Shown: positions 45,438 through 53,078 of the stretch, piece by piece | How positions within the stretch are numbered: position 1 is the stretch's first letter | Layout: every line of letters starts with the position of its first letter | NCBI RefSeq assembly: GCF_004102025.1 | Contig: NZ_CP025228.1 | Location: 2,604,001-2,668,000 of the forward strand | DNA from: Actinomyces qiguomingii | GTDB taxonomy: Bacteria; Actinomycetota; Actinomycetes; Actinomycetales; Actinomycetaceae | Reading direction: 5' to 3' | Length of the DNA: 64,000 nt | Notes under the pieces: model-generated | What the model saw: only the letters and a program-made list of their open reading frames with translations | What the model was told of the DNA's origin: nothing | The model's database searches: none | Translations under genes and position numbers: made by a program

Positions 45438-47063
45438 TCACTCCGCCTTCGTACCGACGTCGACGAAGGACAGACCGGTCAGCGCGATCGGCTGGAATCC
45501 GACCAGCTTCTCGGAATCGTAGGCGGTCGGCGTCTTGCGGTGGAAGATCGGATAGAGCGGCACATCGGCGGCGATCATGTCGAAGATCTCCTGCCACTTG
45601 GCCACCTGGGCGTCACCGTCCAATTGCACCGCCTCATCCAGCGCGGCCTGAATGGCGGTGTAGGACTCCGTGCCCTTCCAGTGCAGACGGGTCTCGGTCC
45701 AGGTGTCTCCCGAGTACCACCAACGCATGAGCAGGTCGGCGTCGTCACCGAAGACGGAGGGGTCGCCGGGGGCGATCACCACATCCCAGTCGCCCTGATC
45801 GGAGTCGATGAAGGAGTAGACGTCCGCAGACTTCTTCTCGTCGTAGTTGACCTTTACTCCCAGGGCCTCAAGGTTCTCGCGGATGATCGGGCGCACCGAG
45901 GAGAACCAGCCGTGGTCCGAGCACAGCAGGTTGATGCTGGTCACGCCCGCCTCGGCCAGGAGGGACTTAGCCTTGTCGGCATCATAGGTGTAGACGGTGG
46001 CGGCCTGCTTGTAGGCGGGGTGGTCCTCCTGGACGAAGCAGGTGGCCGGAGTCGCCAGCGTGCCCATGCCGGTATCACAGATCTTGGCGTAGTCAAGGGC
46101 GTACATGATCGCCTGACGCGCCTTGACATCGGAGAACCTGGCGTTGTTGAACATCGCGAACAGCAGGGAGAAGCCCTGCTCGGCCGAGACCGCAATCGGT
46201 TCCTGCATGGTGGCCAGGTTCGCCACAGGTACGGCGTCAATGGCCTGCACCGTGCCGGAGGTGATCGCATTGGTGCGCGTGGTGTCGTCGGGCAGGATCT
46301 GCCAGGTCATGGACTCGGCCAGGGCCGGGTGCGGGCCGTTGTAGTTGTCATTACGCTCAAAAACGATGGTCTGGGAGGCGGCACCGTTGTCGGTCATCAC
46401 ATAGGGGCCCGAGCCGACGGGATTCATATCGAAAGCGGCGGCGTCGGCTTCCACGGCGGCCTTCGGGACGATCTTGACCACGCTTAGGCGCTCGGCGACC
46501 AGGGAGTAGGGATGCTTGGTCTTGACAGTGACGGTGGCTTCATCCTTCTTCTCCACCGCGTCCAGGAAGGTGAGGAACTGGGCGTACAGCGAACTGTTCG
46601 CCGGGTCCAGTACGCGCTCGAAGGAGAACACGACGTCGTCGGCGGTCACTGCGGTGCCGTCAGAGAATTTGGCACCGTCTCGCAGCGCGACCTCATAGGT
46701 GGTGTCATCGACCTTCTTCGGCAGTTCGGCACCGAGAGCGGCATAGCACTCACGGCTGGCCGGGTGGAGCTCGGTCAGCCCCTCCAGCGTGTGCCAGTTG
46801 GCGGCCACGGTAAGAGCCGCCGTGGTGGTCATCGGATCGTAGCCGTTGGTGCCCAACTCGTAGGAGATGCCGGCCGTGATGACGCCATCTGCGTTCGAGG
46901 CGGCGGCCACGGCGGACGGATCATTTGCCGCCGTGGTGGACGAACCGGAGGAGTTCGAGCCGCCGCAGGCAGCAAGAGCGGCGGCCAGGCCGGCGGCTGC
47001 GCTCATGGTAGAAGTTAGTCGGATGAAACCGCGGCGGGATGCACGGGGAGATGAGAACGACAT
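45438..47063 (-). CDS. Extracellular solute-binding lipoprotein, family 5 (probable sialic-acid binding)
   Basis: A 541-residue lipoprotein of the SBP_bac_5 (Opp/Dpp) family. The signal has an RR pair followed by a hydrophobic stretch and the lipobox LAACGGS (Cys near residue 33). Domain marks are GTNGYDPMTTTAALTVAANWHTLEGL, YEVALRDGAKFSDGTAVTADDVVFSFERVLDP and LFAMFNNARFSDVKARQAIMYALDY. AGGAG before ATG at 47063 sets the start. It is promoter-proximal in the sialic-acid operon and separated from the permease by 236 bases carrying a strong hairpin. Confidence 0.9.
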   Translation of the reverse strand: MSFSSPRASRRGFIRLTSTMSAAAGLAAALAACGGSNSSGSSTTAANDPSAVAAASNADGVITAGISYELGTNGYDPMTTTAALTVAANWHTLEGLTELHPASRECYAALGAELPKKVDDTTYEVALRDGAKFSDGTAVTADDVVFSFERVLDPANSSLYAQFLTFLDAVEKKDEATVTVKTKHPYSLVAERLSVVKIVPKAAVEADAAAFDMNPVGSGPYVMTDNGAASQTIVFERNDNYNGPHPALAESMTWQILPDDTTRTNAITSGTVQAIDAVPVANLATMQEPIAVSAEQGFSLLFAMFNNARFSDVKARQAIMYALDYAKICDTGMGTLATPATCFVQEDHPAYKQAATVYTYDADKAKSLLAEAGVTSINLLCSDHGWFSSVRPIIRENLEALGVKVNYDEKKSADVYSFIDSDQGDWDVVIAPGDPSVFGDDADLLMRWWYSGDTWTETRLHWKGTESYTAIQAALDEAVQLDGDAQVAKWQEIFDMIAADVPLYPIFHRKTPTAYDSEKLVGFQPIALTGLSFVDVGTKAE

Positions 47064-47089
47064 TGAGGTCTCCTGAAGTCGGACGTCTG

Positions 47090-47100
47090 TTGTCTGACGT
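47090..47100. promoter_or_regulatory. Candidate FadR-type operator in the nan divergent promoter region
   Basis: TTGTCTGACGT, 26 bases upstream of the binding-protein ATG, agrees with TNGTNNNACNA at five of six informative positions. Upstream, TTGATC and TACAGT spaced by about 18 bases could be the -35 and -10. The site would sit near the transcription start, as expected for repression by the divergent regulator. Confidence 0.5.
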
Positions 47101-47259
47101 TGGTAGTATGACTGTAGCATCTCATAGGACATCTGATCAATCCCCGGACGGTTTGTGGATTATGTGTAACGATTGCCAGGGGCCCATCCCCCGGCCCCCT
47201 GGCAGAGCAGACACATGCAAGCAGAACCCCGGAACCCAAGCTCAAGAGGAACGATCACC

Positions 47260-47994
47260 GTGGTGGACATGAAGCGAGGCACCTACGCCTCCACAAGCGG
47301 ACCGACGACGCAGGCCTCCAACGCAATGAACGCCATCAAGGACTACATCCTCCAGTCCCACCTTCAACCCGGCGACCCGCTGCCGACCGAGTCGCAGCTG
47401 TGCGAGACCCTGGAGGTGTCCCGCTCCTCCGTGCGGGAGGCGGTGCGCACCCTGGCGGCCCTGGACATCGTGGAGGTGCGCCACGGCCATGGCATGTTCG
47501 TAGGGCAGGTCTCCATGCGGCCCATGGTCGAGTCCCTCGTCTTCCGCGGCCTGCTCAAACCCGGAGACGACTACCGCAGCCTGCGCGAGGTGGTGGAGGT
47601 GCGCCGCACCCTCGACTCCGCCCTGGCGGAGTCGGTGGTCGAGACGTGGCGGGGCCGGGAAGACAGCGAGATCGACGCAGTGGTGGATGAGATGGAGACC
47701 CTGGCTGAGCACGGCGAGACCTTCACCGACCAGGACCGCAGCTTCCACGACATGCTGTTGGCGCGGGTACCGAATCAGCTCTTCGCGCATCTGATGGAGG
47801 CCTTTTGGGCCGTACACACCCTGACGGTTCCCATGCTCGACGCCCCGCATCCGGAGGACATCATCAAGACCGCCAACGCGCATCGGGCGATGTTGCAGGC
47901 CGCACGCGTGGGCGACGTAAGGGCCTACCGCGAGGCGGTAGTGACCCATTACACGCCCCTCATGAACGCCCTCCGCCAAGATCGGTCGATATAG
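47260..47994 (+). CDS. GntR-family regulator, FadR subfamily (probable sialic-acid repressor)
   Basis: About 244 residues from GTG at 47260 (AGAGGA upstream; ATG at 47269 is an alternative). The N-terminal winged helix reads LPTESQLCETLEVSRSSVREAVRTLAALDIVEVRHGHGMFV. The C-terminal FCD ligand domain is seen in LREVVEVRRTLDSALAE, DQDRSFHDMLL (metal ligands D and H) and TANAHRAMLQAARVGDVRAYREAVVTHY. It is divergent from the sialic-acid operon and probably controls it in response to sialic acid or ManNAc-6-P. The last residues DRSI and the TAG stop come from repeat array E. Confidence 0.87.
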   Translation: MVDMKRGTYASTSGPTTQASNAMNAIKDYILQSHLQPGDPLPTESQLCETLEVSRSSVREAVRTLAALDIVEVRHGHGMFVGQVSMRPMVESLVFRGLLKPGDDYRSLREVVEVRRTLDSALAESVVETWRGREDSEIDAVVDEMETLAEHGETFTDQDRSFHDMLLARVPNQLFAHLMEAFWAVHTLTVPMLDAPHPEDIIKTANAHRAMLQAARVGDVRAYREAVVTHYTPLMNALRQDRSI

Positions 47995-48041
47995 CCACCG
48001 AGATCGGTCGACGTTACCACCGAGATCGGTCGACGTTACGT
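47976..48041 (+). repeat. 22-bp repeat array E, three units
   Basis: Cores (A/C)GATCGGTCGA at about 47978, 48000 and 48022, spacing 22. The first supplies the FadR-type gene's last codons and stop. The last, read on the other strand (CGTAAC), supplies the TAA stop of the convergent esterase at 48036-48038. Confidence 0.95.
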
Positions 48042-49154
48042 GCCGAGGCGGTGGACTTCGACTTCCGACTCACCGGCAGCGCCGGCCGTTCCGATCGTCG
48101 GAAAGGTCCCCTCCCCCATCACCCGCGCCAGGTTCCCCTGTGGATCCTCAGGCTCCAACAGCCGGGTTAGCCACGAGATCCGCTCGGCCTCCAAGGCATC
48201 GCGCAGCCAGGTGGCGCTGACGTACTCCATGGCGTGGGTGGCGCCCGGCCACACGTGCAGTTCGCAGTCCCCGCCATCGCGCCACAGGGCCGTGGCGAAG
48301 GAGACCACTTCGTCCCGGAAGGTCTCGGCCCCGGCGACCGACAGGAACACCGGCGGCAGCCCGGCCAGGGCGCCGGGGTGGTCGACGGCGCGGCCGGCCG
48401 CCTCGTACTCACTCACCTCGGGTCCGCCGCGGCGACCGGGCAGGATCTGCTCCCAGGCCCAGTCGTTCCAGTGCGACGGCCACAGTCCGTCGTCGGGGAA
48501 CTGGCGGGCCGACGGCGGTTGCACCACGCCGTCGGGGCCGGGCAGCCCGGTGCGGTCGTCCAGCATCGGATAGTCGAGCAGATAGCCCAGCGCCCGGGGC
48601 CCACCGCGGTCGCGGGCGGCCAGGGCCAGGCAGGCGGCCAGTCCCCCACCGCCGCTGGGCCCGACGACGACGATGCGTTCCGGATCCGCCCCATAGTCCG
48701 CGGCGTGCCTGGCGGCCCAGGTCAGCGCCGCCAGGCAGTCCTCCCCGGCGGCCGGCGCGGGGTGCTCCGGGGCCAGGCGGTACTCCGGGGCGAGGATGAT
48801 GCCGCCGAAGTGCCGCGCCCAGTCGGTCGGGGCGGCCAGATCGTCGTAGCGGCAACCCATGACCCTGCCACCGCCGTGGATGGATAGCAGCAGCGGGGCG
48901 CCGGGCCGTACCACACCGTCGGCCGGGAGCACCACCGTCAGGGGCATGACGGTCCTGTCGTTGCGCGTCAGGGCCTCCTCGCGCAGGCGCACCTCCGGGT
49001 GGGCCGCCAGGAAGGCGGCGCGGCGCTGGGCGACCGGGACGCGACGGGCGGGCAGCGTGGCGCTGTTCAGAGGTGGGAGCCCGCCAGCGGCCTCGAGGCG
49101 CTGGAGTACGAGCGCGGTGGCGGGCTCGTAGGGCGGGCGGGGCGTCGGCGTCAT
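48036..49154 (-). CDS. Alpha/beta hydrolase (HSL-type esterase)
   Basis: About 372 residues from ATG at 49154. The HSL-family oxyanion motif is LLLSIHGGGRVMGCRYDD, the nucleophile elbow VVVGPSGGGGLAACLALA (G-x-S-G-G), the acid lies after LPPVFLSVAGAETFRDEVVSF, and the His is in WPGATHAMEYV. The family hydrolyses short-chain esters; the substrate is unknown. The frame is open further upstream to 49238, without conservation. The C-terminal 25 residues (GTFPTIGTAGAAGESEVEVHRLGT) are not conserved and end in repeat array E. Confidence 0.85.
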   Translation of the reverse strand: MTPTPRPPYEPATALVLQRLEAAGGLPPLNSATLPARRVPVAQRRAAFLAAHPEVRLREEALTRNDRTVMPLTVVLPADGVVRPGAPLLLSIHGGGRVMGCRYDDLAAPTDWARHFGGIILAPEYRLAPEHPAPAAGEDCLAALTWAARHAADYGADPERIVVVGPSGGGGLAACLALAARDRGGPRALGYLLDYPMLDDRTGLPGPDGVVQPPSARQFPDDGLWPSHWNDWAWEQILPGRRGGPEVSEYEAAGRAVDHPGALAGLPPVFLSVAGAETFRDEVVSFATALWRDGGDCELHVWPGATHAMEYVSATWLRDALEAERISWLTRLLEPEDPQGNLARVMGEGTFPTIGTAGAAGESEVEVHRLGT

Positions 49155-49253
49155 GGGCGGAGAGTACGCGTGAGAAGGTGGCTTGAAGAGGCCCTGTGCT
49201 GGCAGTGTGGCCGGGAGCGCTCGTGATGCCGCTTTCAAAACCGAATCCCTCGA

Positions 49254-49886
49254 CTAGTGCAGTTCGGCGCTGAGGAGCATGAGACCTTTCGTCACCAGAT
49301 CCTCAATCGGCGCAACCTCGCCGTAGAGATTCATCCGTCCAACCTGCGCCACGAACCCCTCTGGGTAGCTGAGCAGTGGGTAGATGCTGTAGCTGTACAT
49401 CGTGAGCTGCGTCCGGAACATTTCACGCTCGGACTCGGCCGCATTGGGGAACTGCTTGCGCAGAACCTCCGCAAGCTCAACGAAGAACGGGTGGATATCG
49501 CGTTGGAAGTCCATGATGGCCTCCTCGCCGCACTTGCTGCGCAGCGAGGCGTCGTTGATAGCGAGAAGCTGCAGGATGAGCCGGCGGCCGAGCAGCGACT
49601 TGGCGAGTTCTCGGCAGAACTCCTCCCGCCCCATCCGCCGCTTTAGCCTCACGCGCATCTCCGCTGCCCATGCGGCGTACTCGCGCCGCATTAGGTCGAG
49701 ATAGACCTCCTCCTTCGTGGCGTAGTAGTGATACACGGATGGACGCGCGATCGAGCACTTCTTGGCTATCGCGGCCAGGGTGACGGACTCGTACTCCTGC
49801 TCGGCCAGCAGCGCGGCCGTCGCGTCAAGTATCTCTGCTCTGCGTGCGGCAACCTCCGCATCCGTCCTGGCCCTCACATTCCCCAT
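49254..49886 (-). CDS. TetR-family transcriptional regulator
   Basis: A 210-residue regulator. The helix-turn-helix is ILDATAALLAEQEYESVTLAAIAKKCSIARPSVYHYYATKEEVYLDLM. The remaining about 145 residues are a helical ligand-binding and dimer domain. AAGGGGAG supports ATG at 49886. It is divergent from a quinone-reductase-like gene, with a 19-bp palindrome between them, so autoregulation and control of the reductase are likely. The inducer may be a quinone or electrophile (inference). Confidence 0.9.
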   Translation of the reverse strand: MGNVRARTDAEVAARRAEILDATAALLAEQEYESVTLAAIAKKCSIARPSVYHYYATKEEVYLDLMRREYAAWAAEMRVRLKRRMGREEFCRELAKSLLGRRLILQLLAINDASLRSKCGEEAIMDFQRDIHPFFVELAEVLRKQFPNAAESEREMFRTQLTMYSYSIYPLLSYPEGFVAQVGRMNLYGEVAPIEDLVTKGLMLLSAELH

Positions 49887-49905
49887 GCGTCTCCCCTTGA
49901 GTTGC

Positions 49906-49924
49906 AACCGACACCCTGTCGGTT
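49906..49924. promoter_or_regulatory. Palindrome AACCGACA-ccc-TGTCGGTT, candidate TetR operator
   Basis: Perfect 8-bp arms with a 3-base centre lie 20 bases upstream of the TetR-family gene and 61 bases before the divergent reductase gene. Length and placement are typical of TetR-family operators. Confidence 0.7.
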
Positions 49925-49985
49925 ATACGCTCCACCGAGCCCAGCTCGGACCCGACACACCCTCTATTTGAAGGGGAAGGTACCC

Positions 49986-50576
49986 ATGAAAGCACTGCTG
50001 ATCAACGCCCACCTGCCCTACCCCAACTGGTCGGAGGGCACCCTCAACGCCTCCGCGCAGGCCGTCGCAAGGGAGTTCTTCGAGGCCCGCGGTGACGAGG
50101 TCGTCGAAACCAAGATCGCCGACGGCTACGACCCCGCCGAAGAGGCCCAGAAGATGCTCGACGCCGACGTCGTAGTCGTGCAGACTCCCATCAACTGGTT
50201 TTCCGCACCGTGGATCTGGAAGAAGTACACCGACGAGGTGTTCAACGTGGGCCTGCACGATCAGACCTTCTTGACCGGAGACGGCCGCACGCGCAAGGAT
50301 CCGACCAAGCCGTACGGCTCGGGTGGGCTGATGGCACCGCGCAAGGCGCTCGTCTGCACCACGTGGAACGCACCACGGGAGGCGTTCGATGAGCCGTCCA
50401 ATCCGACGCTCCAGGGGCGGTCGCTGGCGGACATGCTCAGCGACATCACCTGCACCTTCCGCTTCTGCGGCTTCGAGGTGCTGCCCGAGTTCGGCATCTT
50501 CGACATCTTCAAGAACCCCAGCATCGAGGCGGACCTCGCTGCCTACCGCGACCACCTCAACAAGCACCTCGGTTGA
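49986..50576 (+). CDS. NAD(P)H dehydrogenase (quinone), MdaB-like flavodoxin-fold protein
   Basis: A 196-residue flavin-dependent oxidoreductase: MKALLINAHLPYPNWSEGTLN (FMN/FAD phosphate-binding start), DADVVVVQTPINWFSAPWIWKKYTDEVF (W-F-S-x-P-x-x-x-K motif of MdaB and related quinone reductases) and ALVCTTWNAPREAF. AAGGGGAAGG supports ATG at 49986. It reduces quinones by two electrons, a common detoxification step, and is presumably regulated by the divergent TetR-type protein. Confidence 0.87.
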   Translation: MKALLINAHLPYPNWSEGTLNASAQAVAREFFEARGDEVVETKIADGYDPAEEAQKMLDADVVVVQTPINWFSAPWIWKKYTDEVFNVGLHDQTFLTGDGRTRKDPTKPYGSGGLMAPRKALVCTTWNAPREAFDEPSNPTLQGRSLADMLSDITCTFRFCGFEVLPEFGIFDIFKNPSIEADLAAYRDHLNKHLG

Positions 50577-50671
50577 TGCGGTAGTCGATCGGCGCTGCCC
50601 GGCTGTCTCCCCCTCTGGGGTGGGGGCCGACCTCACTCAGCCTCCGAGGATCCGCGACGCTGCGCGCTGCG

Positions 50672-51484
50672 CTACGCGTACGGATCCTGGTAGTCGGCTA
50701 GCCAGAATCCCGTCGTGCCCGTGAGAAACGCCTTGCCGTCCACCACGCTCCCGGGGCGGGGCGCGGGTGCTGTGTCGATGGGCAGCCCCAATGTGATGGG
50801 GAATCCGCAAGCGGCGTTCACCTTGTACCACTGATTTCCGGTGAGGCGGTTCGTCACGATCGTCACCTCATTGCAGACAGCCTTCAGCATGCCTATGGGG
50901 CTGGCATCTTCCGGCCCGGCCTCGCCGCCGTAGAGCGCGAACAGCCACGGGCTCGCGACAAACTGCGGGCCGATGTAGACCTCGTCGGGCAGGTCTGCGT
51001 CCATCCTCTTTGCCGGCGAGTCCTTCATGCTGATCGGAGTCTGGGTCTTCTTCCACTCCTCCTCCGAGTCGAACACCTCGACGTCCACCGCGATCGCACC
51101 AACCCGGTAGTCGCGGAAGCGGGCGACCGGGCCATCTGCCTCAAGCCCGTGTACCGGGTACATGTGCGGGTCATCGACCCAAATCAGCAGGCGAGTCATC
51201 TCCTCGCCATCCTCGTAGAGGACGCTGAGATGCGCGACGCCCGGTACGACCTGCCAGCCTTCCACGCTTACGCGCGCGGGACCGGCCACGGTGAGCGACT
51301 CTCTCGAGCTTCCGTCCGCCGTCTCGAACAGGCAGATGTTGGCCCCTGAGTCATCGGTGTAGACCGCGATGTGGTTGAACTGATCGTTGCGCGGTAGGCC
51401 CACCATCGCAGGCAGCGGGAGCAGGTCGTACGTTGCCTGCCAGTCGGCCAGAAACCCGACCGCCTCGAGGTAGTTGTTCTCCAT
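50672..51484 (-). CDS. Hypothetical soluble protein (270 aa)
   Basis: I do not recognise this protein. It has 270 residues, begins MENNYLEAVGFLADWQATYDLLPLPAMVGLP, and has the alternating polar and hydrophobic pattern of a beta-rich soluble fold (HIAVYTDDSGANICLFETADG, ARVSVEGWQVVPGVAHLSVLYEDG). It has no signal peptide or membrane helix. GC content is a little below that of its neighbours and Asp/Glu are abundant. It is transcribed on its own or with the MerR-type gene upstream on the same strand. Confidence 0.6.
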   Translation of the reverse strand: MENNYLEAVGFLADWQATYDLLPLPAMVGLPRNDQFNHIAVYTDDSGANICLFETADGSSRESLTVAGPARVSVEGWQVVPGVAHLSVLYEDGEEMTRLLIWVDDPHMYPVHGLEADGPVARFRDYRVGAIAVDVEVFDSEEEWKKTQTPISMKDSPAKRMDADLPDEVYIGPQFVASPWLFALYGGEAGPEDASPIGMLKAVCNEVTIVTNRLTGNQWYKVNAACGFPITLGLPIDTAPAPRPGSVVDGKAFLTGTTGFWLADYQDPYA

Positions 51485-51659
51485 GCCGACAGGATCTCAC
51501 GAAGGTCCGATACGATAAGTGGCTCTTCAGACCGTCCAGGCGGCGCGGGCTCGGTCCAGGACAATCCACCTCGCCGACGAGGTATCCATCCCGGTGCTTC
51601 ACCGACGAGGTGGATTGCCACAACCCCTCCAGGGGCTTGGAACTCGCGCGACTGCCCCC

Positions 51660-52484
51660 TTAGCCGAGCGGGATGCACACCTCGGTGACGAGCTCATCTG
51701 CCGGCGCCTCGTCCGGCGTCGTGAGGTAGATGTTGAACGCCTTGCCCGCCAGGGAGTCGTCGGCCAGCGGTGTCAGCCCCTCTGCGGCGATTCGGCTGGC
51801 CAGCTGGTCATGAGCCCCGGTGATCTGGTCGTAGGGCCCGACGACGTGGGCCACCAGGCAGTCCCGAGCCGGAAGCTCGTGGACCTGCAGGGGAGCCTCC
51901 GCCGTCGTTCCGGGCGCGACGGGAAGGAAGATCTCCTCCTCGACATCGCGCTCGGTGAACTCGGCGTCGTGTTCGATCACTCCGCACGGGCCGATGGGCT
52001 TGATGCCCTGCCGGGTGATCTCGGGCATCATACGAGCCCAGAGAAGGTGCTCATCGGCGTAGGTCGGGACGACGTCGCGCAGGGCGACAATGGTCATGGC
52101 CGCAATGGTGCGGCGTTCGACGGTGATGGACATGTTGGTTTCTCCTTCGATAAGGCGAGAGATGAGAGCCAACCGAGCCTGGGCGGCGCGCGTCTCCTCA
52201 ATGACGGTCTCGCGCTGGAGCTCCAGCGCAGCCGACCATGCCGGGGTGCCGCGGGCAGCGAGCAGGGCGGAGATGGCGGAGACGCCGAACCCGACATCAC
52301 GCAGGTTCCGGATGTCCGCGGCGTCACGCAGCTGGTGCGGCGCATAGCGGCGGTATCCCGTCCACGGGTCAACGTCCACGGGCACCAGGACACCGTGAGC
52401 GTCGTAGTGGCGCAGCATGCGTACCGAAAGGCGAGTGAGTGAACTGAACTCCCCGATCGTCATGAGGCTCGTGGTCTCGGCCAT
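51660..52484 (-). CDS. MerR-family regulator with GyrI-like effector domain
   Basis: A 274-residue regulator. The MerR winged helix is TIGEFSSLTRLSVRMLRHYDAHGVLVPVDVDPWTGYRRYAPHQLRDAADIRNLRDVGF, followed by a dimerisation helix (ALELQRETVIEETRAAQARLALISRLIEGE). A GyrI/BmrR-like ligand domain follows (about residues 122-274, ending AFNIYLTTPDEAPADELVTEVCIPLG). The family senses hydrophobic or cationic compounds. GGAG sits just before ATG at 52484, and a MerR-type promoter dyad lies directly upstream, indicating autoregulation. Confidence 0.9.
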   Translation of the reverse strand: MAETTSLMTIGEFSSLTRLSVRMLRHYDAHGVLVPVDVDPWTGYRRYAPHQLRDAADIRNLRDVGFGVSAISALLAARGTPAWSAALELQRETVIEETRAAQARLALISRLIEGETNMSITVERRTIAAMTIVALRDVVPTYADEHLLWARMMPEITRQGIKPIGPCGVIEHDAEFTERDVEEEIFLPVAPGTTAEAPLQVHELPARDCLVAHVVGPYDQITGAHDQLASRIAAEGLTPLADDSLAGKAFNIYLTTPDEAPADELVTEVCIPLG

Positions 52485-52498
52485 GGCTCCACCATGCG

Positions 52499-52521
52499 CC
52501 CTAACACCGTGTCAGGGTCAA
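52499..52521 (-). promoter_or_regulatory. MerR-type promoter dyad upstream of the MerR-GyrI gene
   Basis: On the minus strand, TTGACC (52516-52521) is followed by a dyad CCCTGACAC-g-GTGTTAGGG (one mismatch, 52499-52517) and a possible -10 CATGGT. The spacer of 19 bases is longer than usual, as MerR-family activators require. Confidence 0.6.
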
Positions 52522-52601
52522 CCCTCAGAGTTATCGGCGGGCGGGACGCCGTGGCCCCGCATCCCTAAGCCGCCTGCAATGGTTGCCCCACCAGTGTTTT
52601 G

Positions 52602-52715
52602 CACGACCCCGGGCGGTGCTCCACGACCTTGGTGCCTGTTTCACGACCCCGGGGTGGTCGTGCAACGTGCACGAAGGTCGTGGAATGTCACGCAGGTCGC
52701 GGAAGGTCGCCAAGG
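52602..52715. repeat. Inverted iteron-like array: CACGACC x3 then GGTCGTG x2-3 at 20-bp steps
   Basis: CACGACC occurs at 52602, 52622 and 52642, exactly 20 bp apart. The reverse complement GGTCGTG occurs at 52656 and 52676, also 20 bp apart, and GGTCGCG at 52695. The two half-arrays face each other around 52652. No gene covers this stretch. Confidence 0.85.
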
Positions 52716-52835
52716 TCGCGCTAAAGAAAGACCGCCTCCAGCACCACACCGATCAACGCCAAGACGCGTACTGAAACACCGTCTCAACGCCGATGACCTG
52801 ACTCTTACACGCACGATCGAAGCCAGAGGCAAACG

Positions 52836-52880
52836 TAAAAAACCTGCTGGCGCGTCAACATGTCAGCGCCAGCAGGTTCA
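52836..52880 (-). terminator. Rho-independent terminator, original ssrA terminator displaced by the integrated element
   Basis: Perfect 13-bp arms (AACCTGCTGGCGC at about 52840-52852, GCGCCAGCAGGTT at about 52867-52879) are followed on the minus strand by a T-run (TTTTTTACG). No minus-strand gene ends just to its right. It directly adjoins attL, which carries the 3' end of ssrA, so before insertion it followed ssrA. Confidence 0.85.
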
Positions 52881-52882
52881 TG

Positions 52883-52899
52883 GTGGAGATGCGGGGAAT
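52883..52899. repeat. attL, copy of the ssrA 3' end
   Basis: GTGGAGATGCGGGGAAT is identical to 61030-61046 at the ssrA 3' end. In this displaced copy the minus strand reads CTCCACCA, so the CCA end is encoded. Confidence 0.9.
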
Positions 52900-53039
52900 A
52901 TTTAGCCCCGGTTTTGGTGGAAATGCGCGAAGCGGCACGATGACGCGGTTTTAGTTGTGGTGGCGCCGAAAGGTCCGGTTTCGGCTTGGGGACAGCATAC
53001 CCACCAAAGACCACCAAACACCACCCTTGCCGGTATGCT

Positions 53040-53062
53040 TGACCCCACTGGGACCCCACAGA
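53040..53062. repeat. 23-bp direct repeat, left copy
   Basis: The stretch starting TGACCCCACTGGGACCCC is repeated exactly at 60967-60989, both just inside the element ends. Each copy contains GACCCCAC-type half repeats. It could be an integrase arm site or an Xis site; it is not the crossover core, which is the ssrA 17-mer. Confidence 0.85.
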
Positions 53063-53078
53063 CCACCAGGAGGAAACG

